This document shows positions 60,834-64,000 of a DNA stretch of 64,000 nt, piece after piece; position 1 is the first letter of the stretch, and each line of letters opens with the position of its first letter. The stretch is from an uncultured SAR86 cluster bacterium (GTDB lineage: Bacteria > Pseudomonadota > Gammaproteobacteria > Magnimaribacterales > AG-339-G14). The position numbers and the translations under genes are program-made. The stretch is from assembly GCA_902525735.1 (NCBI GenBank), contig CABZIF010000004.1:1-64000 (forward strand), in the 5' to 3' direction. The notes below the pieces were generated by a model that saw only the letters and a list, made by a program, of their open reading frames with translations, had not been told where the DNA came from and searched no databases.

Positions 60834-61990
60834 TTAGAAAGTTCTACAGCCTTTTTTGCTGCAATGGATAGATCTGATTCAAAAATGATATTTAAATCGC
60901 TTTCAGTTAAAATCTCTTGAGCAATATTTGCATTATTTCCTTTCAGTCTGACTATAACTGGAATATCTACTCCTACTTCTTTTACAGCAGAAATAATTCC
61001 CTCTGCAACAACATCGCATTTCACTATGCCTCCGAAAATATTAATTAAAATCGCTTTTACCTTTTGATCAGAAAGAATAATTTTAAATGCCTCTGAAACA
61101 CTTTTTTCGTTTACTCCACCCCCGACATCCAAAAAATTTGCAGGAAAGCCGCCAGCAAGTTTAATAATATCCATTGTTCCCATAGCCAAACCTGCGCCAT
61201 TCACCATGCAACCAATTTCACCTTCAAGAGATACATAATTCAAATCCCATTTTGACGCTTCAAGCTCTCTTTGTTCCTCTTGAGATGTGTCTCTTAAAGT
61301 CATAAGTTCTTCATGTCTAAATAATGCATTGCTATCAACACTAACTTTTCCATCCAAACATTTAAGTTTATTTTTATCATCAATCACTAGGGGGTTGATT
61401 TCGACCAATGCTAAGTCTTTCTCAATAAATAATTTTGAAAGATTTTTAAAAATATCTATAAATTGTTTTGTTTGCTCGCTATTTAAATTCAATCCTTGAG
61501 CTAATCTTTTTGCGTCATCATCTGAAGCTTCTTCTTCAATTTTTACAGAAGCCTTGAAGATTTTTTCTGGATTATTTTCTGCGACTTCTTCTATGTTAAC
61601 TCCTCCTTCTGGAGAAACCATTACTACAATTGATCTAGTTGATCTATCCACAACTAGACCAAGATAAAGCTCGGATAATATTTCTGTATATTCTTCAATA
61701 AGAATACTATTAACTGGCTGACCGTTTTTATCTGTTTGATAAGTGACTAAGTTTTTTCCCAGCCATTTTTTTGCAAAAATTTCTACATCATCAAGACTTT
61801 GGACAACTTCAACTCCGCCAGCTTTCCCTCTCCCGCCTGCGTGTACTTGGGCTTTAACAACCCATTTAGAAACATTTAATTTTTTGGCTAATTCCTTTGC
61901 CTCTTCAACTGTATTTGCAACAAAGAAATTTGATGTTGGAAGATCGTAAGATTTAAAAAGAGTTTTTGCTTGATGTTCGTGTAAGTTCAA
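60830..61990 (-). CDS. sucC: Succinyl-CoA synthetase beta subunit
   Basis: SucC binds the nucleotide and succinate. The 386 residues open with [19 protein letters not shown], nearly the same as Escherichia coli SucC, followed by the ATP-grasp domain ([17 protein letters not shown] near 43) and the C-terminal [17 protein letters not shown] and [16 protein letters not shown] strands. The start is TTG, which the family alignment fixes. It begins 10 bases after sdhB, so sdh and suc genes form one run without sucAB between. Confidence 0.96.
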   Translation of the reverse strand: MNLHEHQAKTLFKSYDLPTSNFFVANTVEEAKELAKKLNVSKWVVKAQVHAGGRGKAGGVEVVQSLDDVEIFAKKWLGKNLVTYQTDKNGQPVNSILIEEYTEILSELYLGLVVDRSTRSIVVMVSPEGGVNIEEVAENNPEKIFKASVKIEEEASDDDAKRLAQGLNLNSEQTKQFIDIFKNLSKLFIEKDLALVEINPLVIDDKNKLKCLDGKVSVDSNALFRHEELMTLRDTSQEEQRELEASKWDLNYVSLEGEIGCMVNGAGLAMGTMDIIKLAGGFPANFLDVGGGVNEKSVSEAFKIILSDQKVKAILINIFGGIVKCDVVAEGIISAVKEVGVDIPVIVRLKGNNANIAQEILTESDLNIIFESDLSIAAKKAVELSK

Positions 61991-62000
61991 AGTGCTTTTA

Positions 62001-62738
62001 TTATAAAGCTCTTTTCACCAACATTTTTTTTATTTCGTTAATAGCTTTAGTTGGATTCAACCCTTTAGGACAAACTGAAACACAATTCATAATTCCATGA
62101 CATCTAAAGACGCTAAAAGCATCTTCAAGCTGATCCAACCTTTCCTCTCTTGCTGTATCTCTACTGTCAGAAATAAATCTATATGCTTGAAGAAGAGCTG
62201 CTGGTCCTAAAAATTTATCTGGATTCCACCAAAAAGACGGACATGCTGTAGAGCAACAACCGCATAAAATACACTCATATAAACCATCTAATTTATCTCT
62301 ATCTTCGACTGTTTGAGGAATTTCTTTTCCGTTATCTTCTTTATCAGAAATTAAATAAGGTCTGATCTTTTTATATTGATCTACAAATTGAGTCATATCG
62401 ACTATCAAATCTTTTACTACAGGCAATCCAGGTAAAGGCCTTATCTCTAATTTATTTTTTTTCACAACCTCAGATAAAGGCGTAATGCAACCTAATCCAT
62501 TTTTTCCATTGATATTCATGCCATCTGAACCACAAACACCTTCTCTGCAAGAACGTCTGAATGAAATTGATGGATCTTGCTCTTTAGCTAAGTGAAGTGC
62601 ATCTAAGACCATTATGTCTTTGTCGCTTGGAATATCAATGTCCATCTCTTGCATGAAAGGCTTGTTTCCCGTGTCAGGATCATACCTATAAATACTCATT
62701 TTTAGAGTTGAGATTTGTTCTGTTGCTATTGAATTCAT
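62001..62738 (-). CDS. sdhB: Succinate dehydrogenase iron-sulfur subunit
   Basis: SdhB passes electrons from the flavoprotein to quinone. The 245 residues carry the three cluster motifs: 2Fe-2S in CREGVCGSDGMNINGKNGLGC near 63-83, 4Fe-4S in CILCGCCSTACPS near 155, and the 3Fe-4S/second set in CHGIMNCVSVCPKG near 213. Its ATG shares one base with the sdhA stop (TAATG), as in coupled translation. Confidence 0.96.
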   Translation of the reverse strand: MNSIATEQISTLKMSIYRYDPDTGNKPFMQEMDIDIPSDKDIMVLDALHLAKEQDPSISFRRSCREGVCGSDGMNINGKNGLGCITPLSEVVKKNKLEIRPLPGLPVVKDLIVDMTQFVDQYKKIRPYLISDKEDNGKEIPQTVEDRDKLDGLYECILCGCCSTACPSFWWNPDKFLGPAALLQAYRFISDSRDTAREERLDQLEDAFSVFRCHGIMNCVSVCPKGLNPTKAINEIKKMLVKRAL

Positions 62739-64000
62739 TAATAAGTCCTTGCAAAAGGTTGAAAAGCTTGGACTATTTTTGGTCTAAAGTTGACGTCTCT
62801 TTTTGATATCTCTTTATTCCCTTTAAAATAAATTGAATGTTTCAACCAATTTTCATCATCCCTTTCAGGATAATCATCTCTTGAATGAGCTCCTCTGCTT
62901 TCTTTTCTTTCGTTTGCGCTAATGGCAGTTGCCTCAGCGACCTCAAGTAAATTTAGAAGCTCTAGGGCTTCAATTCTAGCAGTATTAAATCTAGAAGACT
63001 TATCTGCTAAGTGAAGGCTTTCAGCTCTAGCTCTTATTTCCTCTATGACTTTAATACCACTTTTCATGTTATCTTCTCTTCTAAATACACCAAAACTAGT
63101 TTGCATAATATCCTGCAGATCTTTTTTAATAACTGAAGCATTTTCACCGTCTGAACTGATGTTTACCCTGTTTATATTTCTAAGAGCTTTGTTGACGTCT
63201 TCTTTTGAGGGATCTTTAATATCTATTCCTTGTTTAAAAGATTCTTCAATGTGAAGTCCGGCAGATCTTCCAAATACTACTAAATCTAGAAGAGAGTTTC
63301 CTCCCAACCTATTTCCACCATGCACAGAAACGCAAGCAGCCTCACCTGCTGCATAAAGTCCTTCTACTAAAGAATCAGATCCATCTGCTTTCTGAGTTAT
63401 GACTTGGCCATTAACATTGGTTGGTATTCCGCCCATAGCATAGTGACAAGTTGGAACTACAGGAATTGGGTGTTCTGCTGGATCAATTCCAGCAAATGTT
63501 TTCGATAATTCAGTAATCCCAGGAAGTCTTTTATGAAGAAGATCCGCTCCTAAGTGGTCTAATTTTAAAAAACAATGATCAGCTTCGGGTCCGCAACCAC
63601 GCCCTTCGATGATTTCTAGCATCATCGATCTTGCTACAACATCTCTGCTTGCTAAATCTTTAGCATTGGGAGCGTAGCGCTCCATGAATCTTTCTCCATC
63701 TTTATTAATTAAATATCCGCCTTCACCTCTACAGCCTTCTGTTACTAAAGTACCAGCACCATGAATTCCAGTTGGATGAAATTGCCACATTTCCATATCT
63801 TGAACTGCTAGGCCAGCTCTTAAAGCCATTCCGGTTCCGTCTCCAGTATTGATAAGAGCATTAGTGGTAGATTTATAAATCCTTCCAGCTCCGCCAGTTG
63901 CTAACACAGTTGCTTTGGCTTTTAAAAAATAAGCTTCGCCAGACTCAATTTCAAAGGCAATTACTCCAGTTACTTGATCTTCGCTGTTTAGTACTAAGTC
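62738..64000 (-). CDS. sdhA: Succinate dehydrogenase flavoprotein subunit (partial; start lies beyond the window)
   Basis: The frame stays open to the last base of the window, so the 420 residues seen are the C-terminal part of SdhA; the GTG at 63905-63907 is an internal codon, not a start. Visible marks are [27 protein letters not shown] with the active-site histidine, [27 protein letters not shown] (FAD binding) and [21 protein letters not shown], which includes the substrate-binding arginine and acid-base region. sdhB follows with a one-base overlap. Confidence 0.95.
   Translation of the reverse strand, partial: DLVLNSEDQVTGVIAFEIESGEAYFLKAKATVLATGGAGRIYKSTTNALINTGDGTGMALRAGLAVQDMEMWQFHPTGIHGAGTLVTEGCRGEGGYLINKDGERFMERYAPNAKDLASRDVVARSMMLEIIEGRGCGPEADHCFLKLDHLGADLLHKRLPGITELSKTFAGIDPAEHPIPVVPTCHYAMGGIPTNVNGQVITQKADGSDSLVEGLYAAGEAACVSVHGGNRLGGNSLLDLVVFGRSAGLHIEESFKQGIDIKDPSKEDVNKALRNINRVNISSDGENASVIKKDLQDIMQTSFGVFRREDNMKSGIKVIEEIRARAESLHLADKSSRFNTARIEALELLNLLEVAEATAISANERKESRGAHSRDDYPERDDENWLKHSIYFKGNKEISKRDVNFRPKIVQAFQPFARTY

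Noticed and set aside
63905-63907. GTG as the start of a 389-residue protein
   Set aside because: SdhA sequence continues upstream in frame to the window edge ([12 protein letters not shown] and so on), so this is an internal codon.
1-64000. CRISPR arrays, insertion sequences, prophage or integrase genes, toxin-antitoxin pairs and classic defence genes
   Set aside because: I looked for repeated spacers, transposase motifs, terminal repeats, and known defence folds on both strands and saw none.

Overview
The window is 64 kb of AT-rich (roughly one third G+C by eye), very densely coded bacterial chromosome. It has no stretch over about 200 bases without a gene and no tRNA, rRNA, insertion sequence, phage gene or CRISPR array that I can see. 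Several genes resemble gammaproteobacterial versions: a CysB-type LysR regulator, ThrH, YghU, YhhQ, Prc, and LexA with a CTG-N10-CAG operator. With the low G+C, streamlined layout and many acyl-CoA dehydrogenases and small-molecule hydrolases, this suggests a marine oligotrophic gammaproteobacterium of the SAR86 kind. That placement is inference and was not tested by any search.

Layout. 1-210: end of a HAD phosphatase. 203-6392 (minus): cysB-thrH-prpB-prpC-prpD, the methylcitrate pathway for propionyl-CoA, followed by an RgpF-like glycan gene. 6489-7111: lexA with its operator against the start codon. 7108-14155 (minus): topA, pyrD, an SLBB polysaccharide export protein, nadK and a YhhQ-type transporter. 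14234-20378 (plus): a heteromeric-type acyl-CoA dehydrogenase pair, a PlsC-type acyltransferase, prc and xthA. 20340-27323: tadA, def, pgi, a GT25 glycosyltransferase, nagZ, a methyltransferase and a GH5-like hydrolase. 27320-38180 (minus): 13 closely packed genes from guaC down to a PHB-depolymerase-like esterase. This run includes two families of iron/2-oxoglutarate-type oxygenase, an FAD monooxygenase, an aldo/keto reductase, two glutathione transferases, a metallo-beta-lactamase-fold protein that has lost metal ligands, and a 29-residue membrane peptide. It is the most accessory-looking part of the window. 38258-43430: enoyl-CoA hydratase/isomerase, a PPM1-type methyltransferase, a CPBP protease, an esterase, and a 699-residue fusion of a WaaP-like kinase with a TIM-barrel glycosidase-like domain. 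43583-49650: guaA, guaB, an MFS carrier, pterin dehydratase and fumC. 49738-57191: class II aldolase, a WecA-type transferase, an HCCA-isomerase-like protein, a carboxylesterase, an ACAD10/11-like dehydrogenase, a PaaI thioesterase and photolyase. 57393-64000 (minus): saccharopine-dehydrogenase-like reductase, then sdhA-sdhB-sucC-sucD-carboxyltransferase.

How they fit. Central carbon genes (sdhAB, sucCD, fumC, prpBCD, pgi) are present. The prp enzymes would turn propionyl-CoA, expected from odd-chain or branched acyl breakdown, into pyruvate and succinate. The three acyl-CoA dehydrogenases, the enoyl-CoA isomerase and the thioesterase fit acyl catabolism. The biotin-less carboxyltransferase beside sucCD may join succinyl-CoA or propionyl-CoA flow to oxaloacetate or pyruvate.

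The genome style is itself notable. Eight of ten convergent gene pairs overlap at their stop codons. Seven genes appear to start with TTG. lexA, and probably pgi, look leaderless or nearly so.
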